Assembly (NCBI RefSeq): GCF_003115855.1
Contig: NZ_KZ819074.1
Coordinates: 248,001-312,000 of the forward strand
Direction: 5' to 3'
DNA length: 64,000 bases
From: Brenneria corticis
GTDB lineage: Bacteria; Pseudomonadota; Gammaproteobacteria; Enterobacterales; Enterobacteriaceae
The notes below the pieces were generated by a model. That model searched no databases, was not told where the DNA came from, and worked only from the letters and a program-made list of their open reading frames with translations. Positions 33,896-42,817 of this stretch are shown here, one piece after another. The translations under genes and the position numbers were made by a program. Every line of letters starts with the position of its first letter. Position 1 is the stretch's first letter.

Positions 33896-35347
33896 TTAGC
33901 AATACGCTTCCACCGCCGCTCGCATGCCGCGCTCCACGATGGTTTGCAACTGCTGCGTAACCTGCGCCGCCAGCCCCGGCACCCGGGTTAAATCCTGTTG
34001 CCAGTGTTCGGTATCGCCGAGTACGGTATTGACCAGATCGGCCAGGCTGACGGTGCGCTGTTTAACGCCGGTCCATAAGGTGGCATAACAGGCCAGCCAG
34101 CGGGCATCATCCTGCAACGGATAGCTTTCCCCTTCACGCTCGCCCCGGTAAAACGCCAGCAGCGCCGCCAGGGCGAACGTCAGACGCGGCGGCAGTTCGC
34201 CGCGGCGCTCGCGGTATGCCAGCAGCTGCGGCAAAATGCGGGTACGGAATTTAGTCATGCCGTTCAGGGAGATAGACAGCAGTTGATGCTGGATGAAGGG
34301 ATTACGGAAACGGCTTAATACGGCCTGGGCAAACGACGCCAGCTCATCGCGGGGCGAATCGAGCGCCGGTACGATCTCTTGCGCGATGGTTTTTTCCACA
34401 AACCGGCCGATGCGGGCATCGTTCATCGCCTCCCCAACGGTGTCCAGCCCCGCCAGCCAGGCGACCGGCGCCAGCGCGGTATGCGCGCCATTGAGGATGG
34501 CGACCTTGCGCTCCTTATAGGGCTTAAGATCCTCGACGAGGCGAATATTGAGATCCAGCTTATTCAGACGCAGCTCCTCCGCCAGCCACGGCGGCCCCTG
34601 AATCACCAACAGATAGAAGTATTCGGCGGCGTCCAGCAGGCTGTCCTGATAGCCCAGTTCCTGCTGCAACTCGTCAGCTTCGCCATGCGGATAGCCGGTG
34701 ACGATCCGATCCACCAGCGTGGAGCAGAACGTATTGTGTTCGTTCAACCAGGCGGCAAACGCGGACGGCAGCGCCCACTGTTCGGCGTAGCGCAATACCA
34801 GCGCTTTCAGCGCCTCGCCGTTATCGTCGATCAGTTCGCAGGGCAGCAGTATCCAGCCCTTGTCCGCGGCGCCGTCGAAATGGCGAAAACGTTCATACAG
34901 CAGACGAGTTAGCTTGGCCGGAAAACTCACGGGCGGCGTATCGGTCAGGCGATCGTCGGCGCGATAACAGATCCCGGCCTCGGTGGTATTGGAGAAAATC
35001 AGGCGTATGTTCGGATCGTGCGCCAGCGCCAGATATTCATCAAACTGACGATAGGTATTGATTTCACGGTTGACGGAGCGGATCAGCCGCGATTCGCGCA
35101 CCGTCTCGCCCTGTTCATTCAGGCCGCGAACGAGCGTGGTGTATAAACCATCCTGTCTGTTCAGCGCGGACGGGGAGTCGGCATCTCGCGGGCGCACCAC
35201 CACGATCCCCGCATCCAGATCGGTATGTTCGTTCAGCAAGTCCAGCTGCCAGTCGATAAAGGCGCGCAGGAAATTGCCTTCGCCAAATTGAATGACCCGG
35301 TCCGGGTGCCGGCGACCGGGGAAATGGTGACGGTTTAACGTTTGCAT
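33896..35347 (-). CDS. uxaB: Tagaturonate reductase (altronate oxidoreductase)
   Basis: 483 aa, NAD-dependent mannitol-dehydrogenase-like polyol family. It reduces D-tagaturonate to D-altronate. The N-terminal Rossmann segment is RVIQFGEGNFLRAFIDWQLD, and the catalytic region has KERKVAILNGAHTALA. It lies between uxaC and uxaA, unlike E. coli where uxaB is elsewhere. Confidence 0.97.
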   Translation of the reverse strand: MQTLNRHHFPGRRHPDRVIQFGEGNFLRAFIDWQLDLLNEHTDLDAGIVVVRPRDADSPSALNRQDGLYTTLVRGLNEQGETVRESRLIRSVNREINTYRQFDEYLALAHDPNIRLIFSNTTEAGICYRADDRLTDTPPVSFPAKLTRLLYERFRHFDGAADKGWILLPCELIDDNGEALKALVLRYAEQWALPSAFAAWLNEHNTFCSTLVDRIVTGYPHGEADELQQELGYQDSLLDAAEYFYLLVIQGPPWLAEELRLNKLDLNIRLVEDLKPYKERKVAILNGAHTALAPVAWLAGLDTVGEAMNDARIGRFVEKTIAQEIVPALDSPRDELASFAQAVLSRFRNPFIQHQLLSISLNGMTKFRTRILPQLLAYRERRGELPPRLTFALAALLAFYRGEREGESYPLQDDARWLACYATLWTGVKQRTVSLADLVNTVLGDTEHWQQDLTRVPGLAAQVTQQLQTIVERGMRAAVEAYC

Positions 35348-35452
35348 TAACAGGTTACCTCGGGAGAGCGGCGGGATGCGGCGGAGGCGATACCGCCGCC
35401 GTCATCCTTACCTGAAATCACACCGCTGGGCGACACGCCGCCCAATCACGGT

Positions 35453-36862
35453 TTACAGTTCAATGGCGAAATACTTTTCAGCGTTGGCGAAACAGATGTT
35501 TTTCACCATTTCGCCCAACAGCGGCAGGTCGGCGGGCGCTTCGCCCTCCTCCACCCAGCGCCCGACCATCTGGCACAGAATGCGCCGGAAATACTCATGG
35601 CGGGTATAAGACAGGAAACTGCGGCTGTCCGTCAGCATCCCGACGAAGCGGCTCAACAGCCCCAACTGCGCCAGTTGGGTCAGCTGACGCTGCATGCCGT
35701 CTTTCTGATCGTTAAACCACCAGCCCGAACCAAACTGCATCTTGCCCGGCGTGCCCTCGCCCTGGAAGTTGCCCGCCATGGTGGCGATCACTTCGTTATC
35801 ACGCGGATTCAGGCAGTAGAGGATGGTTTTCGGCAGGTTATCGTCCTTCGCCTGAGCGTCCAGCAGGCGGGAAAGCGGCTGAGCCAGGGGCCGATCGTTG
35901 ATGGAGTCAAAGCCGGTATCCGGCCCGAGAAGCCGCAGCTGGCGGCTATTATTGTTGCGCAACGCGCCGATATGATACTGCTGCACCCATTCGCGACGGT
36001 GGTATTCGCCGCCCAGAAACAGCAGCACGGCGGTTTTGAACTGGGCCGCCTCTTCCGGCGTCGGCTGCGCGCCGCTCAGGCGGCGGGAGAGGATCGCATC
36101 CAGCGTCGCCTCATCCGCTTCGCCGTACACCACCACGTCCAGCGCATGGTCGGATACCTTGCAACCGTGCGCGGCAAAGTGGTCCATGCGCTTTTTCAGC
36201 GCGGCGCACAAATCGCCGAAACGGGTAATTGCCGTATCGGATACCGCCTCCAGGCGCAGCATATAATCAGCAAAGCCTTCCGCTTCGATAGTAAACGCTT
36301 TGTCCGGGCGCCAGCTGGGCAGCACTTTAACGGCAAAGCTGCCGTCCTGGGCGATGGCTTTATGGTGGCGCAGGTCATCCAGCGGATCGTCGGTGGTGCC
36401 CGCCATTTTCACGTTCATTTGCCGCATAATGCCGCGCGCCGTAAAGTCGTCACGCTCCAACAGGGCGTTGCCGCGCTGCCAGATATCTTTGGCGGTTGAG
36501 GGGGACAACAGCGTGCCGGTAATGCCGAACGGACGGCGCAGCTCCAGATGCGTCCAGTGATACAGCGGGTTGCCGATAGTATGGGGAACGGTCGCCGCCC
36601 AGGCCGCAAACTTTTCCCAATCGCTGGCGTCCCCGGTGCAAAAACGCTCGGCAACGCCGTTGGCGCGCATTGCCCGCCACTTATAGTGATCGCCCTTCAA
36701 CCAGATGTCATACAGATTCTTAAAGCGGTAATTTTCCGCTATCTGCTGCGGCGGTAAATGGCAATGGTAATCAAAGATGGGCTGACTGACGGCATAATCG
36801 TAATATAACCGGCGGGCAAACGGGCTATCCAACAGAAAATCTTCACTGAGAAACTGAGACAT
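35453..36862 (-). CDS. uxaC: Glucuronate/galacturonate isomerase
   Basis: Amidohydrolase-type uronate isomerase, 469 aa from the start at 36862 (MSQFLSEDFLLDSPFARRLY). It converts galacturonate to tagaturonate. The metal motif FDYHCHLPP is seen near the N-terminus and LTDSRSFLSYTRHEYFRRIL near the C-terminus. The frame upstream to 36922 covers operator DNA and is rejected. Head of uxaCBA, divergent from exuR. Confidence 0.97.
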   Translation of the reverse strand: MSQFLSEDFLLDSPFARRLYYDYAVSQPIFDYHCHLPPQQIAENYRFKNLYDIWLKGDHYKWRAMRANGVAERFCTGDASDWEKFAAWAATVPHTIGNPLYHWTHLELRRPFGITGTLLSPSTAKDIWQRGNALLERDDFTARGIMRQMNVKMAGTTDDPLDDLRHHKAIAQDGSFAVKVLPSWRPDKAFTIEAEGFADYMLRLEAVSDTAITRFGDLCAALKKRMDHFAAHGCKVSDHALDVVVYGEADEATLDAILSRRLSGAQPTPEEAAQFKTAVLLFLGGEYHRREWVQQYHIGALRNNNSRQLRLLGPDTGFDSINDRPLAQPLSRLLDAQAKDDNLPKTILYCLNPRDNEVIATMAGNFQGEGTPGKMQFGSGWWFNDQKDGMQRQLTQLAQLGLLSRFVGMLTDSRSFLSYTRHEYFRRILCQMVGRWVEEGEAPADLPLLGEMVKNICFANAEKYFAIEL

Positions 36863-37160
36863 ATTTTTCGTCCTTACCGTGCGACCGGTGCGAAAAATGG
36901 GTTGATGGCTTAAAGATGTCACACCAATTATGTTCGATATCTCATACCATTAGTGAGGCCAGGATCGCAAAAAACCCACAAACGGAATAACATCAGCGCT
37001 ATTCAGGCCAGCCGGCGGCGGCTACGGCATATAACTGTGACCCAAACCTTGGTGGCGGCGGCCATTAGGTGGTATAACAGATCACTCCCAAAGATTAGCG
37101 AGACAGGACTCCAGGCCCTGACATCGCACATGGACCGTTATCTATCTAAGAGCAGGCATC
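36863..37160. promoter_or_regulatory. uxaC-exuR intergenic control region
   Basis: 298 bp with three candidates for ExuR half-sites: CACCAATTA (36922-36930), CATACCATTA (36943-36952) and ATTAGGTGGTATAAC (37064-37078), each resembling half of the TTGGTATACCAA consensus. No exuT is present here, although E. coli has it at this spot. Confidence 0.4.
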
Positions 37161-37937
37161 ATGGAACTCACAGAAACCCGGCGTCTCTACCGGCAGCTTG
37201 CCGCGGAATTGAAGCAGCGTATCGAAGGCGGCGTTTATCCGGTTGGCGAAAAGCTGCCGGCGGAACGCTATATCGCCGAAGAAATGAATGTCAGCCGCAC
37301 CGTGGTGCGCGAAGCGATCATTATGCTGGAAGTGGAAGGATACGTTGAAGTCCGTAAAGGCTCCGGTATTCATGTAATTTCCAACCAGCGGAAAAACCTG
37401 GTAATCCATAACGACGACGTCGAATTCGCCACCGTCGGACCGTTTGAACTCCTGCAGGCCCGTCAGCTGATTGAAAGCAATATCGCCGAATTCGCCGCTA
37501 CCCAGGTTACCCGGCAGGATATCGTGCAATTGATGGAAATTCAGGAACATGCCCGCCAGGAAGACCGCTTCCGCGATTCACACTGGGATTTGCAATTCCA
37601 TGTGCAGGTGGCGCTGGCCACCCAAAACTCGGCGATGGCGACCATCGTCGAAAAAATGTGGAGCCAGCGCATTCACAACCCATACTGGCGTAAACTGCAG
37701 GAACATATTGACGACAAGTCGATTGAAAGCTGGTGCGACGATCACGATAAGATCCTGAAGGCGCTGATGCGTAAAGACCCTTATGCGGCCAAGCTCGCCA
37801 TGTGGCAGCATCTGGAGAACACCAAACAAATGCTGTTCCGCGCCACCACCGACGATTTTGAATTCAATGTGGACCGCTATATGTTTGCGGATAACCCGGT
37901 CGTCCACCTGGACCAGATAAATATCGCCAAGCCCTGA
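37161..37937 (+). CDS. exuR: Hexuronate regulator ExuR (GntR family)
   Basis: 258-aa GntR/FadR-subfamily repressor of hexuronate genes. The winged helix at residues 10-75 contains LPAERYIAEEMNVSRTVVREAI (shown in part) and the FCD ligand domain includes QLIESNIAEFAATQVT and LATQNSAMATIVEKMW. The ligand in relatives is galacturonate or glucuronate. Divergent from uxaCBA. Confidence 0.96.
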   Translation: MELTETRRLYRQLAAELKQRIEGGVYPVGEKLPAERYIAEEMNVSRTVVREAIIMLEVEGYVEVRKGSGIHVISNQRKNLVIHNDDVEFATVGPFELLQARQLIESNIAEFAATQVTRQDIVQLMEIQEHARQEDRFRDSHWDLQFHVQVALATQNSAMATIVEKMWSQRIHNPYWRKLQEHIDDKSIESWCDDHDKILKALMRKDPYAAKLAMWQHLENTKQMLFRATTDDFEFNVDRYMFADNPVVHLDQINIAKP

Positions 37938-38413
37938 TGACGCTTTATCACGGCGTCGCCCCCGTTCCCTGAACCGGGGTAAAGAGTCAAAAAGCGTCGA
38001 TTTCTGTCAGCGAGTGTAAAATATGGCGGAAACACCACTATTCGCGTCATAACATGCCTTAAATCAACCCGGTTGCTATGATATTTTTCTGTCTCAATAC
38101 CGCCTGTTTTGTTACAGTTAGAGCGTTTTTTTACACATAATTCGCAGCTTTGGGCGTAAAACGCGTCAGTGGCAGACAATTCCTGGCCAAACGGTTTTGG
38201 GCTACTATCTGTCAGGTAGGCAGAAACGCGATCGGAGAACAATAATCAGCCCCGGACGCCGGCATTATCATCGGTATGGCCGCAAACGGATATTATCTTC
38301 CAGGAAACGTCGCTGGATTGGGCCGCCTGATGAACCGTATTCACCTTTATCATGACCGGAAGCGCTTATATCGCCATGGGTTAAATGAAATGCAGCTGTA
38401 TTAGGAATACCGG
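37938..38413. other. exuR-yqjA spacer
   Basis: 476 bp. A weak GC-rich hairpin (about 37960-37981) follows exuR. GTAAA pentamers near 38015 and 38155 could belong to CpxR boxes for yqjA but do not form a proper tandem. A 121-aa minus-strand ORF here has no recognisable family. Confidence 0.4.
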
Positions 38414-39088
38414 ATGGATATTATTAAAGAACTGTTAAATGCACTCTGGCACCAGGATTTTGATGTTTTAGCCGATCCCAAACTGGTGTGGACCATCTAC
38501 CTATTGCTGTTCTTAATCCTTTTTCTGGAAAACGGCCTGCTGCCCGCCGCTTTCCTGCCCGGCGACAGCTTACTTATTCTGGTCGGCGTGCTGGTGGCCA
38601 AAGGCACGATGAATTTCCCCTTTACCATCGTCCTGCTGACAACGGCGGCCAGTCTGGGATGCTGGGTCAGTTATATTCAGGGGAAATGGCTGGGCAATAC
38701 GCGAATAGTACAAAGCTGGCTGTCGCATTTACCCGCCCACTATCACCAGCGCGCGCATCAGCTTTTCCATCGACACGGACTTTCCGCGCTATTAATCGGG
38801 CGCTTTCTGGCATTTGTTCGTACACTATTACCAACGATCGCCGGCCTGTCAGGCTTAAACAACGCCCGTTTTCAGTTCTTTAACTGGATGAGCGGGCTAT
38901 TGTGGGTACTGATTCTGGTTTCGCTCGGTTTCGCGTTGGGGAAAACCCGCATATTTCTGAAATATGAAGACGAACTGATGTTTTTCCTGATGATGTTGCC
39001 GCTGGCGCTGCTGTTTATCGGCCTGTTTGGATCACTATTCGTACTTTGGCGTAAAAAGCGTACCGCTAACGCAGAAAAAGGAAATTAA
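38414..39088 (+). CDS. yqjA: DedA-family membrane protein YqjA
   Basis: 224-aa DedA protein with four to five helices, linked in E. coli to the proton-motive force, osmotic/alkaline tolerance and Cpx control. The family motif is GRFLAFVRTLLPTIAGLSG, with a basic C-terminal tail. Followed after 2 bp by mzrA, as in E. coli, so they are co-transcribed. Confidence 0.95.
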   Translation: MDIIKELLNALWHQDFDVLADPKLVWTIYLLLFLILFLENGLLPAAFLPGDSLLILVGVLVAKGTMNFPFTIVLLTTAASLGCWVSYIQGKWLGNTRIVQSWLSHLPAHYHQRAHQLFHRHGLSALLIGRFLAFVRTLLPTIAGLSGLNNARFQFFNWMSGLLWVLILVSLGFALGKTRIFLKYEDELMFFLMMLPLALLFIGLFGSLFVLWRKKRTANAEKGN

Positions 39089-39090
39089 CG

Positions 39091-39471
39091 GTGTCAATCC
39101 GCCGGTTTTACCGCAAAAAAATATGGCGCATACTATTGCTGGTAACGCTGCCGCTGCTGGCGCTGACGCTGTCGCCGGGCCGCTCCCAGAATGAGGCGAT
39201 GCTGCATATCAAGCCGCTCTACCACGGCGCGGCGCTGCCTGACGGCTTCTATATTTATCAGCGATTAAACGAACACGGTATCGCCATAAAGAGCATCACT
39301 CCCGCGCAGGACAGCCTGATCGTGCGTTTGGTTTCTCCCGAGCAGAGCGTTGAAGCCAGAAACGTACTGCGCGTCTCCTTGCCCAAAGCGAACATCACTA
39401 CGCAGCAGGCCGCCAAACCCGCGCCCTACTGGCAGCAAAAGCTGACGCAAAAACAATCTAAACTGGGATAA
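39091..39471 (+). CDS. mzrA: EnvZ/OmpR modulator MzrA
   Basis: 126-aa single-pass inner-membrane protein. The N-terminal TM helix is WRILLLVTLPLLALTLS, followed by a periplasmic domain (GAALPDGFYIYQRLNEHGIA). In E. coli it binds EnvZ and connects Cpx to EnvZ/OmpR. Downstream of yqjA in the same operon. Confidence 0.92.
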   Translation: MSIRRFYRKKIWRILLLVTLPLLALTLSPGRSQNEAMLHIKPLYHGAALPDGFYIYQRLNEHGIAIKSITPAQDSLIVRLVSPEQSVEARNVLRVSLPKANITTQQAAKPAPYWQQKLTQKQSKLG

Positions 39472-39475
39472 TAAA

Positions 39476-39856
39476 TTGAAACTACACCATATTATGATGG
39501 CCGCCCTATTGGCGTTCACGGCCGGCGCACCGGCTATGGCCGCCGATAGCCAGGGCGGCTGTGTACAAAAACAGCAGGAAATTCAGCGCCAGATCGACCA
39601 TGCCCGCAACCACGGCAATCAGCAGCGCATCGCCGGATTGCAACGCGCGCTGGATGGGGTGAAATCACACTGCACCGATGAAAAGCTGGCCGCCGAACAT
39701 CAGAACAAGATTGCGGAAAAACGCGCGGAAGTGGCTGAACGCCAACGCGATCTGGACGAAAGCAAACGCGACGGCGATCCGAAAAAAATCCTCAAACGCG
39801 AGCAAAAACTGGCTGAAGCGCAACAGGAATTGCAGGCGGTGGAAAAAGATAACTAG
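39476..39856 (+). CDS. yqjC: Periplasmic DUF1090 protein YqjC, TTG start
   Basis: 126-aa secreted protein. The TTG at 39476 gives a clean signal peptide (KLHHIMMAALLAFTAGAPAM, cleaved after AMA), while the first ATG (39494) would lose the basic n-region. The mature part is charged and helical, with a Cys pair (GGCVQKQQEIQ and SHCTDEKL) that probably forms a disulfide. It follows mzrA after 4 bp. Function unknown. Confidence 0.88.
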   Translation: MKLHHIMMAALLAFTAGAPAMAADSQGGCVQKQQEIQRQIDHARNHGNQQRIAGLQRALDGVKSHCTDEKLAAEHQNKIAEKRAEVAERQRDLDESKRDGDPKKILKREQKLAEAQQELQAVEKDN

Positions 39857-40043
39857 CCCGAACGGCGGCCGGAATAATCCGTTTCACCGCCGCCCGCATC
39901 GCTCATTTTATAACCTGAATGTAAATTGTTAAAACTTACAATAAGTTATCAGAATTTTCCGGGCGCAGTTTAACAAGCATAAATTGAAACTTAAGCTATA
40001 GTTAAAACTCCTGCTTTATGACGACAAATAAGGGTTATTCAAT

Positions 40044-40349
40044 ATGGCTAAAGATCAGAATTCCGAGTATTTACGCGCTGAATTAAAATCGCTGGCAGAT
40101 ACGCTGGAAGAAGTATTAAGCACCTCCAGCGACAAATCCAAAGCAGAACTGGACAAACTGCGCAGCAAAGCGGAAACGGCGCTGAAAGAAACCCGTTCCC
40201 GTCTGAGCGATACCGGTGAGAAAATCGCCTCCCAGACCCGCGAAGCGGTGGGATATGCCGACGACTATGTGCGTGAAAATCCGTGGACCGGCGTTGGTAT
40301 CGGTGCCGCGGTGGGTGTGGTGCTTGGTGTCCTGCTTTCCCGCCGTTAA
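40044..40349 (+). CDS. yqjD: ElaB/YqjD-family membrane-anchored ribosome-binding protein
   Basis: 101 aa. An acidic/basic helical N-terminus (ELKSLADTLEEVLSTSSDKS) is followed by a C-terminal TM helix with small-residue motifs (GVGIGAAVGVVLGVLLSRR). E. coli YqjD attaches ribosomes to the membrane in stationary phase. Followed by yqjE and yqjK in the same order as in E. coli. Confidence 0.94.
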   Translation: MAKDQNSEYLRAELKSLADTLEEVLSTSSDKSKAELDKLRSKAETALKETRSRLSDTGEKIASQTREAVGYADDYVRENPWTGVGIGAAVGVVLGVLLSRR

Positions 40350-40363
40350 TTATCCTGACCATT

Positions 40364-40759
40364 ATGACGGATAAACAACGACAAGGCCCCGCCAGCGGGG
40401 CTATAGCTTCAGCTCAACGCATCATCACCATTATCGTCAATATGGTGGAAACACGTGTCCGTCTGGCCGTTATCGAACTGGAAGAAGAGAAAACCAATCT
40501 GATTCAGTTGCTGATAATGGCCGGATTGACGCTGCTTTTCGCCACTTTTGGGCTAATGAGCCTGATTGCATTGATTGTATGGGGAATAGAGCCCCAATAT
40601 CGCCTGTTCGCGCTGGGATGCATTACCGCGACCCTGCTTGGACTGGCCGTCATTGGCGGCATCTGGACGTTGCTGAAGGTGCGGAGATCCACCCTGCTCA
40701 AGGCCACCCGCAAGGAGCTGGCAACCGATCGGGCGCTGCTGGAGGATGAATCAAAATGA
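40364..40759 (+). CDS. yqjE: Inner-membrane protein YqjE (DUF1469, Phage_holin_3_6)
   Basis: 131 aa with two TM helices (NLIQLLIMAGLTLLFATFGL and LGCITATLLGLAVIGGIW). The start at 40364 (MTDKQRQGPASGA) is preferred over 40283, which lies inside yqjD. It overlaps yqjK by 4 bp (ATGA). Function not established. Confidence 0.9.
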   Translation: MTDKQRQGPASGAIASAQRIITIIVNMVETRVRLAVIELEEEKTNLIQLLIMAGLTLLFATFGLMSLIALIVWGIEPQYRLFALGCITATLLGLAVIGGIWTLLKVRRSTLLKATRKELATDRALLEDESK

Positions 40760-41040
40760 GTCATCAGCCACGCGACGAAGAAAAAACCCGGCTTTTACGT
40801 AAAATCCAGCAGCAAAGGCTGGATTTATCGGCGGCTAAAAAACACTGGCTGGAATCAACCGCTCCCTATGACCGCTGGTGGCACAATGTGCTGCAGTGGC
40901 GGAAATACTGGGTTTTCGGCTCCGGCCTTATCGCCCTTTACGGCGTTCGCCACCCTAGCCGTATGATCCGCTGGGCGCGCCGCGCAGTCGGGCTGTGGGG
41001 AACCGTCAGGCTTTTCCGCAAAACCTTTTCCCTGCGCTAA
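40756..41040 (+). CDS. yqjK: YqjK-like protein
   Basis: 94-aa protein with a helical charged N-terminus (LLRKIQQQRLDLSAAKKHWL) and one weakly hydrophobic segment. Same order and overlap as E. coli yqjE-yqjK, so translational coupling is likely. No known function. Confidence 0.88.
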   Translation: MSHQPRDEEKTRLLRKIQQQRLDLSAAKKHWLESTAPYDRWWHNVLQWRKYWVFGSGLIALYGVRHPSRMIRWARRAVGLWGTVRLFRKTFSLR

Positions 41041-41283
41041 TTTCCCTATCCCCCCTATCGCCAGATATCCGCCTTTCATCATCTGGCGCTTACGCTAAGC
41101 CGATTGCCATGGACGTAACATCAATTTTTCTGAAGAAAACCAACAATTTTACTCGCTGGCGCCCAATTCCATCTCTCTATACTATCTGCTCCATAAGCTG
41201 ATGGCAGGGGATATTTGCAATAAATCCCTGCATCTACCCCACGTCAGGTCATTAACGTCTGTGAAAAACATATTGGAGAGATG

Positions 41284-41679
41284 ATGAAAAATTTAGAAAG
41301 TACCGCCCTGTTGGTTGCGCGTATTTTGATGCCGATTCTATTTATCGTGGCGGGTTATGGAAAACTGGGCGATGCCTATGCCGGCACGCAACAGTATATG
41401 CAGGCCATGGGCGTGCCGACCTTCCTGCTGCCGCTGACGATTTTGCTGGAGCTGGGCGGCGGTCTGGCAATCCTGTTTGGTCTGCTGACCCGTACCGTTG
41501 CGCTGTTCACCGCCGGCTTTACGCTGCTGACGGCGCTGCTTTTCCATACCAATTTCGCCGAAGGTGTTAACCAGATCATGTTCCTGAAAAACCTGACCAT
41601 CGCCGGCGGGTTCCTGTTGCTGGCCGTTACGGGTCCCGGCGCCTACAGCATTGACCGCATCCTGAATAAAAAGTGGTAA
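41284..41679 (+). CDS. yqjF: DoxX-family membrane protein YqjF
   Basis: 131-aa four-helix membrane protein. It starts MKNLESTALLVARILMPILF and contains the family block LLELGGGLAILFGLLTRTVA. A second ATG at 41281 is the alternative start. E. coli yqjF is linked to responses to aromatic nitro compounds. It stands 244 bp after yqjK with its own promoter probably in the gap. Its partner yqjG follows. Confidence 0.93.
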   Translation: MKNLESTALLVARILMPILFIVAGYGKLGDAYAGTQQYMQAMGVPTFLLPLTILLELGGGLAILFGLLTRTVALFTAGFTLLTALLFHTNFAEGVNQIMFLKNLTIAGGFLLLAVTGPGAYSIDRILNKKW

Positions 41680-41775
41680 CACCGGGAGTTTTCCCCCTGT
41701 ACTACACTTAGTCATTAAAAAGAACGACGACGGCAACCGTCGTCGTTCCGCATGGTTTTATCAACGGGAGGATTT

Positions 41776-42777
41776 ATGGGGCAACTGGTTGACGGCGTAT
41801 GGCACGATACCTGGTATGAAACCAAATCTACCGGCGGTCACTTTAAACGTTCGGAATCGCAATTCCGGCACTGGGTCACCCCGGACGGCGAACCGGGAAT
41901 CACCGGCGACGGCGGCTTTCAGGCCGAGTCAGGCCGCTATCATCTGTATGTTTCCCTTGCCTGCCCCTGGGCGCACCGCACTCTGTTGATGCGCCGCTTG
42001 AAAGGACTGGAAGCCCATATCGCCGTGTCCGTCGTTCATCCGTTAATGCTGGATCACGGCTGGACCTTCGATACCGATTTCCAGGACGCCACCGGGGATT
42101 CGCTGTATCAGCATGAGTTTCTCTATCAGCTGTATCTGCACGCCGACCCCGACTACAGCGGACGCGTTACCGTTCCGGTACTGTGGGACACCGAACGGCA
42201 TACGATAGTCAGCAACGAGTCGGCCGATATCATCCGCATGTTCAATAGCGCCTTTGACAATATCGGAGCCAAGCCGGGAGATTACTATCCGCCGGCGCTG
42301 CGCGCCCAGATAGATGAACTGAACGGCTGGATCTACGATCAGGTCAACAACGGCGTGTATAAAGCCGGTTTCGCCACCAGCCAGCCGGCCTATGACGACG
42401 CCGTCAGCGCCCTGTTCGCCGCGTTATCCCGGTTGGAATCGATTCTCGGACGCCAGCGTTACCTGACCGGCGACCGCCTGTCCGAAGCGGACTTGCGCCT
42501 GTGGACGACGCTGATACGCTTTGACCCGGTTTATCACACCCATTTTAAGTGCGATAAATACCGCATAAGCGATTATCCGCAGCTGTACGGCTTTTTACGC
42601 GATATCTACCAGTTGCCCGGCGTGGCGGATACCGTCAATCTGGCTCATATTCGCCACCACTACTACCGCAGCCACCGCACCATCAACCCCCACGGCGTGA
42701 TATCCGTCGGGCCGGTTCAGGATCTGGATAGCCCCCACGGGCGGGACAGGCAGTTTGCCCCGGCGATAAGCGAGTAA
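41776..42777 (+). CDS. yqjG: Glutathionyl-hydroquinone reductase YqjG
   Basis: 333-aa Xi-class GST-like enzyme that removes glutathione from glutathionyl-hydroquinones. The catalytic Cys63 lies in LACPWAHRTLLMR. The C-terminal helical domain is well conserved and ends ISVGPVQDLDSPHGRD. The start at 41776 has the Shine-Dalgarno GGGAGG; eight upstream residues are rejected. It may be co-transcribed with yqjF. It converges on yhaJ. Confidence 0.95.
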   Translation: MGQLVDGVWHDTWYETKSTGGHFKRSESQFRHWVTPDGEPGITGDGGFQAESGRYHLYVSLACPWAHRTLLMRRLKGLEAHIAVSVVHPLMLDHGWTFDTDFQDATGDSLYQHEFLYQLYLHADPDYSGRVTVPVLWDTERHTIVSNESADIIRMFNSAFDNIGAKPGDYYPPALRAQIDELNGWIYDQVNNGVYKAGFATSQPAYDDAVSALFAALSRLESILGRQRYLTGDRLSEADLRLWTTLIRFDPVYHTHFKCDKYRISDYPQLYGFLRDIYQLPGVADTVNLAHIRHHYYRSHRTINPHGVISVGPVQDLDSPHGRDRQFAPAISE

Positions 42778-42817
42778 CCGGCACTAGGCGCCTTTTCTGT
42801 ATCAAGCGCGGGAAAAC

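Noticed and set aside
32783..33991. 402-aa plus-strand ORF opposite uxaA and the uxaB end
   Set aside because: Antisense shadow of the well-supported uxaA and uxaB; high Arg/His content and no recognisable motif.
37877..38242. 121-aa minus-strand ORF between exuR and yqjA
   Set aside because: Overlaps the exuR end, has no family match and no plausible ribosome-binding site.
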